Made by a program: the position numbers and the translations under genes. A model generated the notes under the pieces. It saw only the letters and a program-made list of their open reading frames with translations, searched no databases and was not told the origin of the DNA. From Propionivibrio dicarboxylicus (lineage in GTDB: Bacteria > Pseudomonadota > Gammaproteobacteria > Burkholderiales > Rhodocyclaceae), in NCBI GenBank assembly GCA_945902805.1, contig CAMDMZ010000001.1, positions 124,001 through 188,000 of the forward strand: a DNA stretch of 64,000 nucleotides, read 5' to 3'. Positions 28,854 through 40,265 of the stretch are shown in pieces (position 1 is the stretch's first letter; every line of letters begins with the position of its first letter).

Positions 28854-30086
28854 TTAGAAATTTTTGCTGAACCACGCTTTCATGCGGGCAAGAACTTGCT
28901 TGAAGTTCTTTGGCCCGCGAATTCTCTCGCCGCGCTTCTTTTGCGCTGCGCCTTCCACCAGCAGCCCCATCGCCGTCGAATAGCGCGGATTCCGCACGAA
29001 GTCGCGCAGGTTCCCGTCGTAATGCGGCGAACCCAGCTTGACCGTGTTATGGAAAATTTCTTCGCCCAGCTCGACCATCCCGGTCATCTGGGCGCAACCT
29101 CCAGTGAGCACGATGCCGGCCCGCAACAAGCGCTCGTAGCCGCTGCGCACCAGCTCTTCCGCGACTTTCTGAAATATCTCTTCGGCGCGCGGCTGAATGA
29201 ATCCAGCCAGTGTTTGCCGCGACAATTCTGTGGACGGCCGATCACCCACGCCAGGCACTTCAATCATCTCGTTGGCATCGGCCAATTGCTGCAGCGCCAC
29301 CCCGTAGCGCACCTTGATCTCTTCAGCATCCTGCGTGGAGGTGCGCAGCATGATGGCGATATCGTTGGTCAACTGATCACCGGCAATCGGGATCACCGCC
29401 GTATGGCGAATCGCACCCTGGGCAAAAATCGCAATGTCGGTTGTGCCGCCCCCGATATCGACCAGGCAGACGCCGACATCCTTTTCATCCTCGGTCAGTA
29501 CCGCGTAACCCGACGCCAATGGCTGCAACACCAGATCGACCACTTCCAGACCACAACGATGCACGCACTTGACGATGTTCTGCACCGCCGTGACTGCACC
29601 GGTAACGAGATGCACCTTGACATCGAGACGCCGGGCATCCATCCCGATGGGCTCCTTGACGCCATCCTGTCCATCAACGATAAATTCCTGAACCAGGGTA
29701 TGCAGAATCTGGTCGTCGGCCGAGATCGGAGTCGCATTGGCGGCTTCGATAGCGCGCTCGACATCAAATGGCGTGACCTCCTTCTCGCGCACCACGGCCA
29801 TGCCGGAGGAATCTTTGCTCTTGATGTGGCTGCCGGCAATTCCGGTGTAAACCTCGCGCACCTTGCAATTGGCCATCATTTCGACTTCCGCGATGGCTTT
29901 GGAAATCGAGTTCACGGTCGCCTCGATATTGATCACCATGCCACGCTTCAGTCCAGTGGATTCCTGGGTGCCAAGACCAAGAATGGACAGACGGCCTTCC
30001 ATGTCGAGCTCACCGACGATCGCCACGATCTTTGAGGTCCCGATGTCAAGACCGACGATCAGGTCGCGTTTCTGTTCCTTGCTCAT
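28854..30086 (-). CDS. ftsA: Cell division protein FtsA
   Basis: Actin-like ATPase that anchors FtsZ to the membrane and recruits later division proteins. The 410-residue protein has VGLDIGTSKI (phosphate 1), DIGGGTTDIA (phosphate 2), LTGGCAQM (adenosine) and a C-terminal amphipathic helix (about 396-410, LARMKAWFSKNF). Start overlaps the ftsQ stop by ATGA. Confidence 0.98.
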   Translation of the reverse strand: MSKEQKRDLIVGLDIGTSKIVAIVGELDMEGRLSILGLGTQESTGLKRGMVINIEATVNSISKAIAEVEMMANCKVREVYTGIAGSHIKSKDSSGMAVVREKEVTPFDVERAIEAANATPISADDQILHTLVQEFIVDGQDGVKEPIGMDARRLDVKVHLVTGAVTAVQNIVKCVHRCGLEVVDLVLQPLASGYAVLTEDEKDVGVCLVDIGGGTTDIAIFAQGAIRHTAVIPIAGDQLTNDIAIMLRTSTQDAEEIKVRYGVALQQLADANEMIEVPGVGDRPSTELSRQTLAGFIQPRAEEIFQKVAEELVRSGYERLLRAGIVLTGGCAQMTGMVELGEEIFHNTVKLGSPHYDGNLRDFVRNPRYSTAMGLLVEGAAQKKRGERIRGPKNFKQVLARMKAWFSKNF

Positions 30087-30913
30087 ATTTTTCCTGATGC
30101 CGCAGATCCGCCCGGTCGCAGGGCGAATCCATTCGGATAGCGCATATCGATTGCACCCAACGCCGCCTGGAAACGGCCGCGTGCGGTGTTGTAAGTCGCG
30201 ACGAAACGCTCGATGCGTTCGGTCACGGGATGTTTCGGCTGGTCGCGTCCGAGTTCAAGCACGACTCCATCATCAAGCTTGAGTTGCCAGGCTTCGCGTG
30301 GCGAGAGGGTCACCGCTACCGGGCGCCGGCCAAGTGCCCGCAAGCCCTCGGTGAAGTCGCCGTAACGCTCCAGGACGCGGTCGGCGGCCCCTTCCGGACC
30401 GGCAAAAGCCGGCAGGGTTTCGCTGGATGACGCGGCAAACACCTCGCCATGATGATTGACCAAGCGGGGCTCGCCTTCAAGCGCCGGCCAATGCGCAACG
30501 GCTTGATGTTCCTCGACATTCAATTCCACGGTATCGGGCCAAACCCGGCGCACGTCGGCATGACGTACCCAGGGCAAACGCTCAAAGCTTTCGCGCACCC
30601 CCGTCAAATCGACGGTAAAGAAGTTGCCACTGATCGAGGTTCGTGTCGTGTGTTCGATCTGGGCACGACTGACCTGCGTCAGTGGCGCCGTCACGACCAA
30701 TTGCCGCAACGGAAAAACCGGCAGACGTTGTAGCGCGTTCACTGCCGTCCAGGCCAGCAAGACGCTGCCGCCCAGGAGTAGCAAATCCGAGAGCAGGTTA
30801 AGCAGCAAGGGCCGCTCCCACAGTCCGCCAGACTCCTCAGTGGCAGTGCGGCGGACATTGCCGCCGCGACCGGGTTTGACTGCCTTCGTCTTCTTCGCGT
30901 CAGCATCAGCCAT
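30083..30913 (-). CDS. ftsQ: Cell division protein FtsQ
   Basis: Bitopic divisome protein that links FtsA/FtsK to FtsB-FtsL. The 276-residue protein has a basic cytoplasmic N terminus of about 35 residues, one membrane helix (about 38-58), a POTRA domain (about 65-140, with [21 protein letters not shown]) and the FtsQ domain beyond ([14 protein letters not shown]). Overlaps ddlB upstream by eight bases. Confidence 0.95.
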   Translation of the reverse strand: MADADAKKTKAVKPGRGGNVRRTATEESGGLWERPLLLNLLSDLLLLGGSVLLAWTAVNALQRLPVFPLRQLVVTAPLTQVSRAQIEHTTRTSISGNFFTVDLTGVRESFERLPWVRHADVRRVWPDTVELNVEEHQAVAHWPALEGEPRLVNHHGEVFAASSSETLPAFAGPEGAADRVLERYGDFTEGLRALGRRPVAVTLSPREAWQLKLDDGVVLELGRDQPKHPVTERIERFVATYNTARGRFQAALGAIDMRYPNGFALRPGGSAASGKI

Positions 30914-31829
30914 GGCGCGCCTCCGACAGAATTTTCAGCACCAACTGCGGAAATTCGATCCCGGCCGCGCGCGCGGCCATCGGCACCAGAGAGTGATCAG
31001 TCATGCCCGGCGAGGTGTTGGCCTCAAGGCAACTCGGGCGCCCGTCGTTATCGACCAGGAAGTCGACGCGACCCCAGCCACGGCCACCCAACGCGTCAAA
31101 CGCCTCCAGCGCCAGCGCCTGCATTGCCTTTTCTTCGGGTGCGCCAAGTCCGCTGGGAATCAAGTATTTGGTGTCGTCGCGCAGATACTTGGCATCGTAG
31201 TCGTAGAACTCCGTTGCCGGGATGATACGAATCACCGGCAGAGCTTCTCCGGCGAGAATACCCACGGTAAATTCGCCACCCGCCAGATAGCGCTCGACAA
31301 TCACACAGCTATCGTACTTGGCCGCTGCATAGTAGGCAGCCTCGAGATCCGAAGTCTGCTTGACTTTGCTGATACCGATGCTTGAGCCCTCGTTGGCCGG
31401 CTTGACGAAACACGGCAACCCTAGTTGCGCCGTGACGGCTGCAAAATCGGTCGATTCACACAGCAACGAAAACTCGGGCACTGGCAGGCCCATCGCCTCC
31501 CATAGGAGCTTCGTGCGCCACTTGTCCATCGCCAACGCGGAAGCCAGCACGCCGCTACCGGTATAGGGAATGCCCAGCCAATCCAAAGCGCCCTGCAAAG
31601 TGCCGTCTTCGCCACCACGGCCGTGCAAGGCGATAAAGACGCGGTTATAGCCTTCCACGTGCAGTTGCTCCAGCGGCTTCTCGGCCGGATCAAAGGGGTA
31701 GGCATCAATTCCGAGCGAGCACAAAGCAGCGAGCACCGCACGACCGCTGCGCAGCGATACCTCACGCTCGGCGGATTTGCCGCCCAACATGACTGCCACC
31801 TTGCCGAATGAGTGCTCCAACTGCGTCAA
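30906..31829 (-). CDS. ddlB: D-alanine--D-alanine ligase
   Basis: Makes the D-Ala-D-Ala dipeptide for peptidoglycan. The 307-residue ATP-grasp enzyme has [17 protein letters not shown] (N-terminal), [12 protein letters not shown], the serine loop [13 protein letters not shown], and [18 protein letters not shown] with metal ligands at the end. Normal DdlB length. ATGA overlap with murB upstream. Confidence 0.97.
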   Translation of the reverse strand: MTQLEHSFGKVAVMLGGKSAEREVSLRSGRAVLAALCSLGIDAYPFDPAEKPLEQLHVEGYNRVFIALHGRGGEDGTLQGALDWLGIPYTGSGVLASALAMDKWRTKLLWEAMGLPVPEFSLLCESTDFAAVTAQLGLPCFVKPANEGSSIGISKVKQTSDLEAAYYAAAKYDSCVIVERYLAGGEFTVGILAGEALPVIRIIPATEFYDYDAKYLRDDTKYLIPSGLGAPEEKAMQALALEAFDALGGRGWGRVDFLVDNDGRPSCLEANTSPGMTDHSLVPMAARAAGIEFPQLVLKILSEARHG

Positions 31830-32737
31830 AACCCGCTCCCTTGCTGCGTTTGCGCGCCAACGATGCGCACTTCGCGCACCAGTTCGACGTCGAACTTTTC
31901 CCTCACGGCACGCTGAACATGGCCGATTAGCATTTCTATCGCAGCCGCTGTGGCTTCACCCTCGGGATTAACGATGAAATTCGCATGCTTTTCGGACACC
32001 TGCGCACCACCGATTCGTGTCCCCTTCAATCCTGCCGCCTCGATCAGGCGCGCCGCGTGGTCACCCGGTGGATTGCGAAATACGGAACCGGCGTTTGGCA
32101 AATCGAGTGGCTGGGTGGCGACGCGCTTTTCCAGCAGTTCGTGAATACGCGCGCGCGCCGCAGTGCCATCACCGGCCGGAAAGCGAAACCAGGCGGCGAC
32201 GAAGATCTCGTCCAATGACTCCTTAAGTCCGGCGTGACGATAGCCAATGGCAAACTCCTCCGGCCGACGCTCGATCCGACGACCGCCGCGATCCAACATC
32301 AACACACGCTCAACATAGTTCCAGGTTTCACCGCCATAACAGCCGGCATTCATCGCCAGCGCCCCGCCCACCGTGCCGGGAATGCCAGCCAGAAACTCGG
32401 CCTCGACACATCCGGCATTCGCCGCAAAGCGCGCCAGCTTGGGCGAGGCGACCCCGGCTTCAGCGTAGATCGTGCCATCCGGCTCCTGACGCAACTCACG
32501 CAACGCACCATGCAGGAAGAGCGCAGTACCCTCAAAGCCGCCATCACGAATCAAGAGGTTGCTGCCCAGACCGACGGCCAGCACCGGTTCATCGTGCCGC
32601 ATGCGCGAAAGAAACACCGCCAGATCATCCAGATTGGCCGGCATGTAGGCACGCGCCACAGCCCCGCCAGCGCGCCACGAAACATGGCGCGACGTCGCCT
32701 CGTGTTCAGTCAGTGTGCCACTGCAGGCGTCAGCCAT
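31826..32737 (-). CDS. murB: UDP-N-acetylenolpyruvoylglucosamine reductase
   Basis: FAD enzyme that reduces the enolpyruvyl group to make UDP-MurNAc. The 303-residue type I form lacks the Tyr-loop insert of the E. coli enzyme: [16 protein letters not shown] and [14 protein letters not shown] (FAD binding), [34 protein letters not shown] (catalytic Ser region). Start ATG at 32737 overlaps the murC end by eight bases; 12 residues upstream are ignored as they have no family similarity. Confidence 0.96.
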   Translation of the reverse strand: MADACSGTLTEHEATSRHVSWRAGGAVARAYMPANLDDLAVFLSRMRHDEPVLAVGLGSNLLIRDGGFEGTALFLHGALRELRQEPDGTIYAEAGVASPKLARFAANAGCVEAEFLAGIPGTVGGALAMNAGCYGGETWNYVERVLMLDRGGRRIERRPEEFAIGYRHAGLKESLDEIFVAAWFRFPAGDGTAARARIHELLEKRVATQPLDLPNAGSVFRNPPGDHAARLIEAAGLKGTRIGGAQVSEKHANFIVNPEGEATAAAIEMLIGHVQRAVREKFDVELVREVRIVGAQTQQGSGF

Positions 32738-34130
32738 GATCCGCCTTTCCGGCCAACTTGGCGGGCACGCCACCGATCGAGCCAGCGCCCATGGTAATGA
32801 TCACATCGCCATCACGTGCAGCGGCGCGGATCGCGGTCGGCATGTCGGCGATAGCCTCGACGAACACAGGTTCGACCTTGCCAGCCACGCGTACCGCCCG
32901 CGCCAGGGTGCGGCCATCCGCCGCCACGATGGGTGCTTCGCCGGCCGCATAGACATCGGCCAGGACGAGGCCATCGACAGAACTCAGCACTTTGACGAAA
33001 TCTTCGAAGCAATCGCGCGTGCGGGTATAGCGATGCGGCTGGAAGGCCAGCACCAGGCGCCGACCCGGGAAGGCGCCGCGCGCGGCAGCAATCGTCGCCG
33101 CCATCTCCACCGGATGATGGCCGTAGTCGTCGATCAAGGTGTATTCGCCACCATTCGCCGCCGTGAGTTCGCCATAGCGCGTGAAACGCCGGCCGACGCC
33201 CTTGAATTCAGCCAGGGCCTTGATGATCGCCGTATCGCCAACACCGACTTCTGTCGCCACGGCAATCGCTGCCAGCGCATTCAGCACATTGTGCCGGCCC
33301 GGCAGATTGAGCACGATGGGCAGACGCGAGACGCTGCCATTGGTGCGCACGCAGGTGAAGCGCATGGTGCCGGCATCGGCAACGATGTCTTCGGCGCGGA
33401 AATTCGCCTCGCGGTCGATACCGTAGGTCACCACCTGCTTCGCCACCCGTGGAATGATTTCGCGCACATTGGCGTCGTCGGCACAGACCACGGCGACCCC
33501 ATAAAACGGCAGGCGCTGCAGGAAATCGACAAAGGCGGTCTTGAGCCGCTCGAAGTCGTGGCCGTAGGTTTCCATGTGATCGGCGTCGATATTCGTGACG
33601 ACTGAAATCACCGGTGACAGGAAGAGGAACGAGGCATCCGACTCGTCGGCTTCGGCGACGAGGAATTCACCGCTGCCCAGGCGCGCGTTGGCGCCGGCAG
33701 AATTCAACCGGCCGCCGATGACGAAGGTCGGATCGAGACCGCCTTCCGCCAGGCAACTCGCCGCCAGACTGGTGGTCGTAGTCTTGCCGTGCGTGCCGGC
33801 AATCGCGACGCCCTGCTTGAAGCGCATCAATTCGGCCAGCATCTGCGCCCGTGGCACCACCGGCAGCTTGCGTTCGCGCGCGGCGATTACTTCCGGGTTG
33901 CTTTCCTTCACGGCGGTCGACACCACCACGGCGTCAGCGGCATCGACATTGGCCGCCTGGTGACCGATGTCCACGCGGATGCCCTGCTCGGCCAGGCGTT
34001 GCGTGGTCGCACTGGCCACGAGGTCGGAGCCGCTGACCTCGTAGCCCTGATTGGCCAGCACTTCGGCGATGCCCGACATACCGGAGCCGCCGATGCCAAC
34101 AAAATGTATGCGCTTGACTTTATGTTTCAT
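32730..34130 (-). CDS. murC: UDP-N-acetylmuramate--L-alanine ligase
   Basis: Adds L-Ala to UDP-MurNAc. The 466-residue protein has [17 protein letters not shown] (Rossmann loop), [12 protein letters not shown] (ATP), [10 protein letters not shown] and [12 protein letters not shown]. Start ATG at 34130 overlaps the murG stop (ATGA). A motif copy in gene sense is read as VGVGDTAI just before [13 protein letters not shown], a conserved region where family members have a segment of the same length. Confidence 0.97.
   Translation of the reverse strand: MKHKVKRIHFVGIGGSGMSGIAEVLANQGYEVSGSDLVASATTQRLAEQGIRVDIGHQAANVDAADAVVVSTAVKESNPEVIAARERKLPVVPRAQMLAELMRFKQGVAIAGTHGKTTTTSLAASCLAEGGLDPTFVIGGRLNSAGANARLGSGEFLVAEADESDASFLFLSPVISVVTNIDADHMETYGHDFERLKTAFVDFLQRLPFYGVAVVCADDANVREIIPRVAKQVVTYGIDREANFRAEDIVADAGTMRFTCVRTNGSVSRLPIVLNLPGRHNVLNALAAIAVATEVGVGDTAIIKALAEFKGVGRRFTRYGELTAANGGEYTLIDDYGHHPVEMAATIAAARGAFPGRRLVLAFQPHRYTRTRDCFEDFVKVLSSVDGLVLADVYAAGEAPIVAADGRTLARAVRVAGKVEPVFVEAIADMPTAIRAAARDGDVIITMGAGSIGGVPAKLAGKADHG
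33228..33251 (-). repeat. Dispersed 24-base motif, copy 7 (in murC)
   Basis: Two mismatches to the consensus. Gene sense, encoding VGVGDTA in a conserved part of the protein with no extra length. Confidence 0.65.
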
Positions 34131-35182
34131 TGAGCGAGTTCCTTGCAAATGACGGCCACGCCGGCGGTCGCCTCCGGCCGCGCCAGTGCGCGCGCCTTTT
34201 CGGCCATCTGACACAGCTGTTCGCGCGAGAGGCGGCGGATTTCGGTCAGCCGCTCCGGCGTCAATTCGGTTTGTGGCAACAGAATCGCGGCGCCGGCGTT
34301 GGATAGAAAGCGGGCGTTCGATGTCTGATGGTCATCCACGGCATGCGGAAACGGCACCAGCAGACTGGCGACTCCCGCTGCCGCCAGTTCGGCGATGGTC
34401 AGGGCACCCGCGCGACAGATCACCAGATCGGCCCAGGCATAGGCGCCGCCCATATCCTTGATGAAGCTCACGCAGTTGGCGCGTACACCAGCGCTGGCAT
34501 AGTCGGTATTGAGCTGGGTCAGGTGCTTCTCGCCGGCCTGATGAACAATTTCCGGCCGTTCTGCTTCAGGAATCAGCGCCATGGCCTTGGGCAAGGCTTC
34601 GTTCAAGGCCAGCGCCCCCAGGCTGCCGCCAATCACCAGGATGTGTAAGGGGCCACTACGTTCGGCATAGCGAAAAGTCGGTGCTGGCAGGACGGCGATT
34701 TCGGGCCGCACCGGGTTGCCGATCCATTCGGCCTTTTTCAACACATCGGGGAATCCGGTTAAAACGCGATCAGCGACGCCGGCCAGGACGCGATTGGCCA
34801 GTCCGGCCACGGAATTTTGCTCATGCAGTACCAGCGGAATCCCTTTCAACGCCGCCATCATGCCGCCGGGAAAGGTGATGTAACCACCGAAGCCGAGCAC
34901 GACATCCGGCTTCACTCGCTTCAGCGCGCGCAAGGCGAGGAGGAAACCACGCAACAGGTTGAATGGCAGCAGCAACTTGCGCATCAGGCCTTTGCCACGC
35001 AAGGCAGCAAACTGCACCCAGGCCATTTCGTAACCGCGTCCAGCGGTCAGCTTGACTTCCATGCCGTCCGGATTTCCCATCCAGGCGATATGCCAGCCGT
35101 CAGCTTTCATGACTTCGGCCACGGCGATGCCCGGCATGATGTGCCCGCCCGTGCCACCCGCCATGATGAGGATCGTCTTCAT
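34127..35182 (-). CDS. murG: Lipid II synthase MurG (GT28 glycosyltransferase)
   Basis: Transfers GlcNAc to lipid I at the inner face of the membrane. The 351-residue protein has [39 protein letters not shown] (G loop 2), [15 protein letters not shown] and [20 protein letters not shown] at 35182 overlaps the ftsW stop. A motif copy lies in antisense orientation and gives [10 protein letters not shown] near residue 170, where relatives have a segment like ALPAPAERFA of equal length. Confidence 0.97.
   Translation of the reverse strand: MKTILIMAGGTGGHIMPGIAVAEVMKADGWHIAWMGNPDGMEVKLTAGRGYEMAWVQFAALRGKGLMRKLLLPFNLLRGFLLALRALKRVKPDVVLGFGGYITFPGGMMAALKGIPLVLHEQNSVAGLANRVLAGVADRVLTGFPDVLKKAEWIGNPVRPEIAVLPAPTFRYAERSGPLHILVIGGSLGALALNEALPKAMALIPEAERPEIVHQAGEKHLTQLNTDYASAGVRANCVSFIKDMGGAYAWADLVICRAGALTIAELAAAGVASLLVPFPHAVDDHQTSNARFLSNAGAAILLPQTELTPERLTEIRRLSREQLCQMAEKARALARPEATAGVAVICKELAQ
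34674..34697 (+). repeat. Dispersed 24-base motif, copy 8 (in murG, antisense)
   Basis: One mismatch (GGCA for GGCG). Opposite orientation to murG, where it encodes AVLPAPTF. Confidence 0.8.
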
Positions 35183-36345
35183 ACCTGCTGGCCCCGCATC
35201 AGCTGACGATTTTCCCAATCCACCCGCAGCAGGATTCCCAGCGCCAGGCAGTTCGCCATGATGCCCGAGCCGCCGAAACTCATCAGCGGCAAGGTCAAGC
35301 CCTTGGTCGGCAGCAGGCCCATGTTGACGCCCATATTGATGAAGCCCTGAACGCCGAGCCAGATCCCGACGCCCTGCGCCACCAGGCCGGCATAGACGCG
35401 ATCGAGGACCAGCGCCTGACGACCGATGGCGAAACAGCGATGGACTAGCAAGGCGAACAAGCCAACGACCAGCGCAACGCCGACAAAGCCAAGTTCCTCG
35501 GCGATGACGGCAAGCAGGAAATCAGTATGGGCTTCGGGTAGATAGAACAATTTCTCGACGCTGGCGCCGAGACCCACGCCGAACCATTCGCCACGACCAA
35601 AGGCGATCAGTGCGTGCGAGAGTTGATAGCCCTTGCCGTAAGCGTCCTGCCACGGATCCATGAAACCAAAGATACGCTCGCGGCGGTAGGGCGATGACCA
35701 GATCAGGATCACGAAAGCGATCGCCATGACGATCATCAGCCCGCCAAACAGGCGCGCATTGATGCCGCCGAGAAACAGAATGCCGACCGCAATCGCGACG
35801 ACCACGACAAAGGCACCGAAGTCCGGTTCGCGCAGCAACAGGCCGCCCACCAGCACCATTACGATGGCCATGGGCACAAAGCCTTTGCGGAAGCTGGCCA
35901 TGTCATCGAGCTTGCGTGCGGTGTAATCCGCGGCGTAAAGCACGGCAAAGACCTTCATCAATTCGGAGGGCTGCAAGTTGATCGGACCGAGCCCGATCCA
36001 GCGCTGGGCGCCATTCACCGAACGGCCGATGAACGGCACCAGGACCAGGATCAGCAACACGACGCCGGCAAGGAAAAGCCAGGGTGCCGCCTGTTGCCAC
36101 AAACGTAGCGGAATCTGAAAGGCCATCACGCCGGTGACCAGACCGACAGCGAGAAAGACGCTGTGGCGGATGAGAAAGTAACTCGGTTGGTTGCCGGTGA
36201 AGCGGCTGGCTTCTGCAGTGGCGATCGATGACGAGTACACCATCACCAGCCCGATCAGCAGAAGCGCCAGCGCCGGCCACAAGGTCAGGCTGTCGAGCTC
36301 TTCGCGTCCGCCCGTATCGATGCCCCCGGCGAAGCGGCTCAACAT
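35179..36345 (-). CDS. ftsW: Septal peptidoglycan glycosyltransferase FtsW
   Basis: SEDS-family polymerase that works with FtsI in septal wall synthesis. The 388-residue protein has about ten membrane helices, [21 protein letters not shown] with the family's conserved substrate-cavity residues, and the C-terminal [19 protein letters not shown] signature. Its start overlaps the murD end by seven bases. Confidence 0.97.
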   Translation of the reverse strand: MLSRFAGGIDTGGREELDSLTLWPALALLLIGLVMVYSSSIATAEASRFTGNQPSYFLIRHSVFLAVGLVTGVMAFQIPLRLWQQAAPWLFLAGVVLLILVLVPFIGRSVNGAQRWIGLGPINLQPSELMKVFAVLYAADYTARKLDDMASFRKGFVPMAIVMVLVGGLLLREPDFGAFVVVVAIAVGILFLGGINARLFGGLMIVMAIAFVILIWSSPYRRERIFGFMDPWQDAYGKGYQLSHALIAFGRGEWFGVGLGASVEKLFYLPEAHTDFLLAVIAEELGFVGVALVVGLFALLVHRCFAIGRQALVLDRVYAGLVAQGVGIWLGVQGFINMGVNMGLLPTKGLTLPLMSFGGSGIMANCLALGILLRVDWENRQLMRGQQV

Positions 36346-37739
36346 GGCAGGCTCCGAACAGCGGCGATGAAGGCTTCGGCCCGGTGTTCATAGTTGCGGA
36401 ACATGTCGTAACTGGCACAGGCCGGCGACAGCAGTGCGGCGTCACCCGCTTGGGCATGCCGCGCCAGACGATTCACGGCATCGCTCATGTCGGTCGCGGT
36501 TTCCAGACACACGCCGGTAGCAGCCAGCACTTCTCCAATCGCCGGACCATCACGACCAATCAGGACCACCGCCCGCGCGTGACGCGCTACCGCCGACGCC
36601 AATGGGGAAAAATCCTGGCCCTTGCCATCGCCGCCAAGGATCACCACCACTTTGCCACCCATGTCACCCAGGCCACCGAGTCCATTTAGCGCCGCGACGG
36701 TGGCACCTACGTTGGTGCCTTTGGAGTCGTCGTACCAGGTCACGCCACCAATTTCGGCGACCTTTTCGACGCGATGTGGCAGGCCACGAAATGCTCGCAG
36801 TGCCGGCAGCAATGCGCTCACGGAAAATCCCAGAGTGCCGCACAAGGCCAAGGCAGCCATCGCGTTGGCGGCATTGTGCAGCCCACTGAGCGGTAACTCG
36901 GAGACGGGCAGTAGAAAGCGATCACCCTGCACGAGCCAAGGTTCGCCGCGATTGTCGCGCAGGCCAAAGTCATGGGTATCGCCCGGAGCGTCGAATCCGA
37001 AACTGACGATCTGACGACCCGCAATAGCCATGCTCTTGACGCGCGCATCGTCACGATTCAGCACCTGCACACCCTCGCCGCAGAAGACGCGCGCTTTGGT
37101 CCTGCTGTAGTCATCGAGGTCGATGTAGCGATCGAGATGGTCGTCAGAAATATTCAGGACGGTGGCCGCCAGCGGGTTCAGCGTTGCCGTGGTTTCAAGC
37201 TGGAAACTCGACAGTTCCAGCACCCAGACCTCGGGCAGCGCCGCCGCATATTCGGCATCCATCAAGGCCGTGAGTGCGGCCGGGGAAATATTGCCGGCCA
37301 CCCCGACGCGCTTGCCGGCAGCAGCGACCAGATGTCCGGTCAGCGCCGTGGTGGTGGTCTTGCCATTGGTGCCCGTAATCGCCAACACCGGCACACTGGG
37401 CGAGAGTTCCTGCACACCCCAGGAAAACAATTCAATCTCGCCAATCACCGGAATTCCAGCGGCGCGGGCGTGGATCACGGCCATCAAGCCACCAGACAAA
37501 CCCGGCGAGAGCACCAGCAGATCGACCCCGGCCAGCAAGATCTTGTCGAATCCCTCGTTCAAGGGCGTACTGAAAAAGTCGGCTCTGGCGACACGGCGCT
37601 TGAGCTCGCCCAGGTAGGGCGGTTCGGCGCGGCTATCGACCACGCGCACCTGGGCGCCACGGCGCGCGCACCAGCAGGCCGCTGCGAAACCGGATTCGCC
37701 GAGGCCAAGAATCAACACGTGTTTGCCGGCCAACTTCAT
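36339..37739 (-). CDS. murD: UDP-N-acetylmuramoylalanine--D-glutamate ligase
   Basis: Adds D-Glu to UDP-MurNAc-L-Ala. The 466-residue protein has [13 protein letters not shown] (N domain), [17 protein letters not shown] (ATP), [10 protein letters not shown] and [20 protein letters not shown] at 37739 overlaps the mraY stop by one base; a long in-frame extension upstream lies inside mraY and is rejected. A motif copy in antisense gives [11 protein letters not shown] near residue 50, in the variable N-terminal domain. Confidence 0.97.
   Translation of the reverse strand: MKLAGKHVLILGLGESGFAAACWCARRGAQVRVVDSRAEPPYLGELKRRVARADFFSTPLNEGFDKILLAGVDLLVLSPGLSGGLMAVIHARAAGIPVIGEIELFSWGVQELSPSVPVLAITGTNGKTTTTALTGHLVAAAGKRVGVAGNISPAALTALMDAEYAAALPEVWVLELSSFQLETTATLNPLAATVLNISDDHLDRYIDLDDYSRTKARVFCGEGVQVLNRDDARVKSMAIAGRQIVSFGFDAPGDTHDFGLRDNRGEPWLVQGDRFLLPVSELPLSGLHNAANAMAALALCGTLGFSVSALLPALRAFRGLPHRVEKVAEIGGVTWYDDSKGTNVGATVAALNGLGGLGDMGGKVVVILGGDGKGQDFSPLASAVARHARAVVLIGRDGPAIGEVLAATGVCLETATDMSDAVNRLARHAQAGDAALLSPACASYDMFRNYEHRAEAFIAAVRSLPC
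37575..37598 (+). repeat. Dispersed 24-base motif, copy 9 (in murD, antisense)
   Basis: One mismatch (TCT for GCT). Opposite orientation to murD, where it encodes RRVARADF. Confidence 0.85.
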
Positions 37740-38908
37740 CAGCGGATTTTCAGCGTCGACAGACCAAACAAGACCAACAGGATGGTGATGATCCAGAAGC
37801 GCACCACCACCTGCGTTTCCTTCCAGCCGGTTTGCTCGAAATGATGATGCAGCGGCGCCATCAGCAAAATGCGGCGGCCGGCGCCATAGCGCTTCTTGGT
37901 GTACTTGAACCAACCGACTTGCAACATGACCGACAAGGTCTCGGCAACGAAGACGCCGCCCATGATGAAGAGCACGATTTCCTGGCGAGCGACGATAGCC
38001 ACCGCGCCCAGCGCCGCGCCCAGCGCCAGCGCTCCCACATCGCCCATGAAGACTTCCGCCGGATAGGCGTTAAACCAGAGAAAGCCCAGCCCCGCACCCG
38101 CCAGCGCACCACAGAACACAGCCAGTTCGCCGGCACCGGGAATATGCGGTAGCAAGAGATATTTCGAAAACACCGCATTACCGGCGACATACGTGAAGAT
38201 GCCCAAGGCCGCGCCGACCATCACCGTTGGCATGATCGCCAGGCCGTCGAGGCCGTCCGTCAGATTCACGGCGTTGCTGGTACCGACGATCACCAGATAG
38301 GAAAGCACGATGAAGCCGAAGATTCCCAGCGGGTAGGACACACTTTTGAAGAAGGGCACGATCAGGTCGATCTTGCTCGGCAATTCCAGCGTAAAGCCGC
38401 TGCCGACCCATTGGAAAAACAGTTGCACCACCTTCTCGTTGTTCGGCGCCGAAATCGAGAAGGCGAGATAGATCGCGGCAATCAGTCCAATCACTGACTG
38501 CCAGAAAAACTTGCTCCGCGCCGAAAGACCGTCCGGATTGCGATACACCACCTTACGCCAGTCGTCGACCCAACCCACCGCGCCATAACCGAGGGTCACG
38601 ATGAGGATGATCCAGACAAAACGATTGGAAAGATCGGCCCAGAGCAAGGTGGAAATACTCATCGAGATCAGGATCAACGCCCCGCCCATGGTCGGCGTAC
38701 CCGACTTGACGAGGTGCGTTTGCGGACCATCCGTGCGTACCGATTGGCCAATCTTCTTTTCGCTCAGCCAGCGGATCACGCGCGGGCCGAAGACGAACGA
38801 GATCGTCAGTGCCGTCATGGTCGCCAGCACCGCGCGCAAGGTGATGTAGGTAAAGACGTTGAAGCCACGGTAATCCTTGGCCAGCCATTCGGCCAGATCA
38901 AGCAGCAT
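37739..38908 (-). CDS. mraY: Phospho-MurNAc-pentapeptide transferase
   Basis: Makes lipid I from UDP-MurNAc-pentapeptide and undecaprenyl phosphate. The 389-residue protein has about ten membrane helices, [10 protein letters not shown] near the N terminus, [15 protein letters not shown] and [15 protein letters not shown], with the catalytic aspartates of the family, and [14 protein letters not shown] near the C terminus. Longer than the Gram-positive form, as usual in proteobacteria. Confidence 0.98.
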   Translation of the reverse strand: MLLDLAEWLAKDYRGFNVFTYITLRAVLATMTALTISFVFGPRVIRWLSEKKIGQSVRTDGPQTHLVKSGTPTMGGALILISMSISTLLWADLSNRFVWIILIVTLGYGAVGWVDDWRKVVYRNPDGLSARSKFFWQSVIGLIAAIYLAFSISAPNNEKVVQLFFQWVGSGFTLELPSKIDLIVPFFKSVSYPLGIFGFIVLSYLVIVGTSNAVNLTDGLDGLAIMPTVMVGAALGIFTYVAGNAVFSKYLLLPHIPGAGELAVFCGALAGAGLGFLWFNAYPAEVFMGDVGALALGAALGAVAIVARQEIVLFIMGGVFVAETLSVMLQVGWFKYTKKRYGAGRRILLMAPLHHHFEQTGWKETQVVVRFWIITILLVLFGLSTLKIR

Positions 38909-40265
38909 GGGTTGCCTCCGTCAGGGCGTCGGCCACGCGTTCCATTTTCATGAAACGTGAGCCCTTGATCAAAAACGTGGTGTCTGGCGCGAGCTCGGTT
39001 TCGACGGCCGCGATCAGGTCGTCGATGCGCTCGTAGTGTTCGCCGCCGGCACCGAAGTTATAGGCTGCCGCGCGCGATGCGTCGCCGATACAGAGTAGAC
39101 GATCGATGCCGTGGCTCTTGGCGTAGCCACCGATTTCATCGTGCATCTGGCCGGAGTTGTCACCCACCTCACCCATGTCGCCCATGATGAACAGGCGGCG
39201 ACCGGGAAGCTGCGCCAACACGTCGATCGCCGCGCGCATCGAATCGGGATTGGCGTTGTAACTATCGTCGATGACGCGGGCACCGCGCTTGCCAGGACGT
39301 TGCTGCAAGCGTCCCTTGACCCCGTTGAACTCGGTCAGGCCGCGCGCCACGGCATCCAGCGTGACGCCGACCGCCAGACAGGCAGCCGCGGCACCACAGG
39401 CGTTGCGGGCATTGTGCACGCCCGGCACACGCAGTTCGGTCACAATCGGCCCCCACGGCGTCGCCAGACTCAATTGGCCGCCCAGCAAGGACGGCACAAA
39501 ATCGCCGCGAACTTCGCCGCGCTCCAGCCCGAAACCCAGTGCCTGACGATTTCCAGCGCGCAAACGCCACAGCGGCGCATGCTCGTCGTCGGCATTGAAA
39601 ACGGCGACGCCGTACTGGGGCAGGGCTTCAATCATGATCGCGTGTTCCTCGGCGACGGCACGCACCGACTGCATAAATTCCTGGTGTTCACGCTGGGCGT
39701 TATTGATCAAGGCCACGGTCGCTTGCGCCACGGCTGCCAGGGCCAGGGTTTCGCCAGGATGATTCATGCCGATCTCGAGCACGGCGGCACGATGCGTGTC
39801 GCGCAGGCGCAGCGCCATCGTTGGCAAGCCGATGTTGTTATTGAGATTCCCCGTGGTGGCGAGTACCGCCGCGTCGCCGAAATGTGCACGCAGGATGGCG
39901 GCACACATCTCCTTGGCGGTGGTTTTGCCGTTACTGCCGACCACTCCGATCACCGGGAGCGTAAAGCGTGCACGCCAATGGGCGGCCAGTGCCGCCAGGG
40001 CGTGCCGCGTATCAAGGACGCCGACAAGTGGCTGGCCGGGATGCTGGGCGGCGAAACTGGCCTCAACCAGTGCCCCCGCCGCACCGCGCGACAAGACGTC
40101 GGCGACGTACGCATGGGCGTCGAAGCGCTCGCCTTTGAGGGCAATGAACAGCTCGCCGGGTTGAATCGCGCGCGAATCGGTCGACACGGCGGAAAAGCCC
40201 GCATCACTGGCCGGCGGCGCGACGCCAAGCGCGTGTGCTACGTCAGATAATCGCATCATGCTCAT
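38898..40265 (-). CDS. murF: UDP-MurNAc-tripeptide--D-Ala-D-Ala ligase
   Basis: Completes the UDP-MurNAc-pentapeptide. The 455-residue protein has [18 protein letters not shown] (N domain), [14 protein letters not shown] (ATP), EIGMNHPGE and [18 protein letters not shown]. Overlaps mraY downstream by 11 bases and murE upstream by four (ATGA). Confidence 0.97.
   Translation of the reverse strand: MSMMRLSDVAHALGVAPPASDAGFSAVSTDSRAIQPGELFIALKGERFDAHAYVADVLSRGAAGALVEASFAAQHPGQPLVGVLDTRHALAALAAHWRARFTLPVIGVVGSNGKTTAKEMCAAILRAHFGDAAVLATTGNLNNNIGLPTMALRLRDTHRAAVLEIGMNHPGETLALAAVAQATVALINNAQREHQEFMQSVRAVAEEHAIMIEALPQYGVAVFNADDEHAPLWRLRAGNRQALGFGLERGEVRGDFVPSLLGGQLSLATPWGPIVTELRVPGVHNARNACGAAAACLAVGVTLDAVARGLTEFNGVKGRLQQRPGKRGARVIDDSYNANPDSMRAAIDVLAQLPGRRLFIMGDMGEVGDNSGQMHDEIGGYAKSHGIDRLLCIGDASRAAAYNFGAGGEHYERIDDLIAAVETELAPDTTFLIKGSRFMKMERVADALTEATHAA

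Noticed and set aside
28896-30035. A 379-codon open frame opposite ftsA
   Set aside because: Shadow of ftsA with the same span; composition is rich in His, Gln and Arg, as for antisense frames.
37740-37913. In-frame extension of murD into mraY
   Set aside because: The first 58 residues would lie inside mraY and precede the normal MurD start, [12 protein letters not shown].
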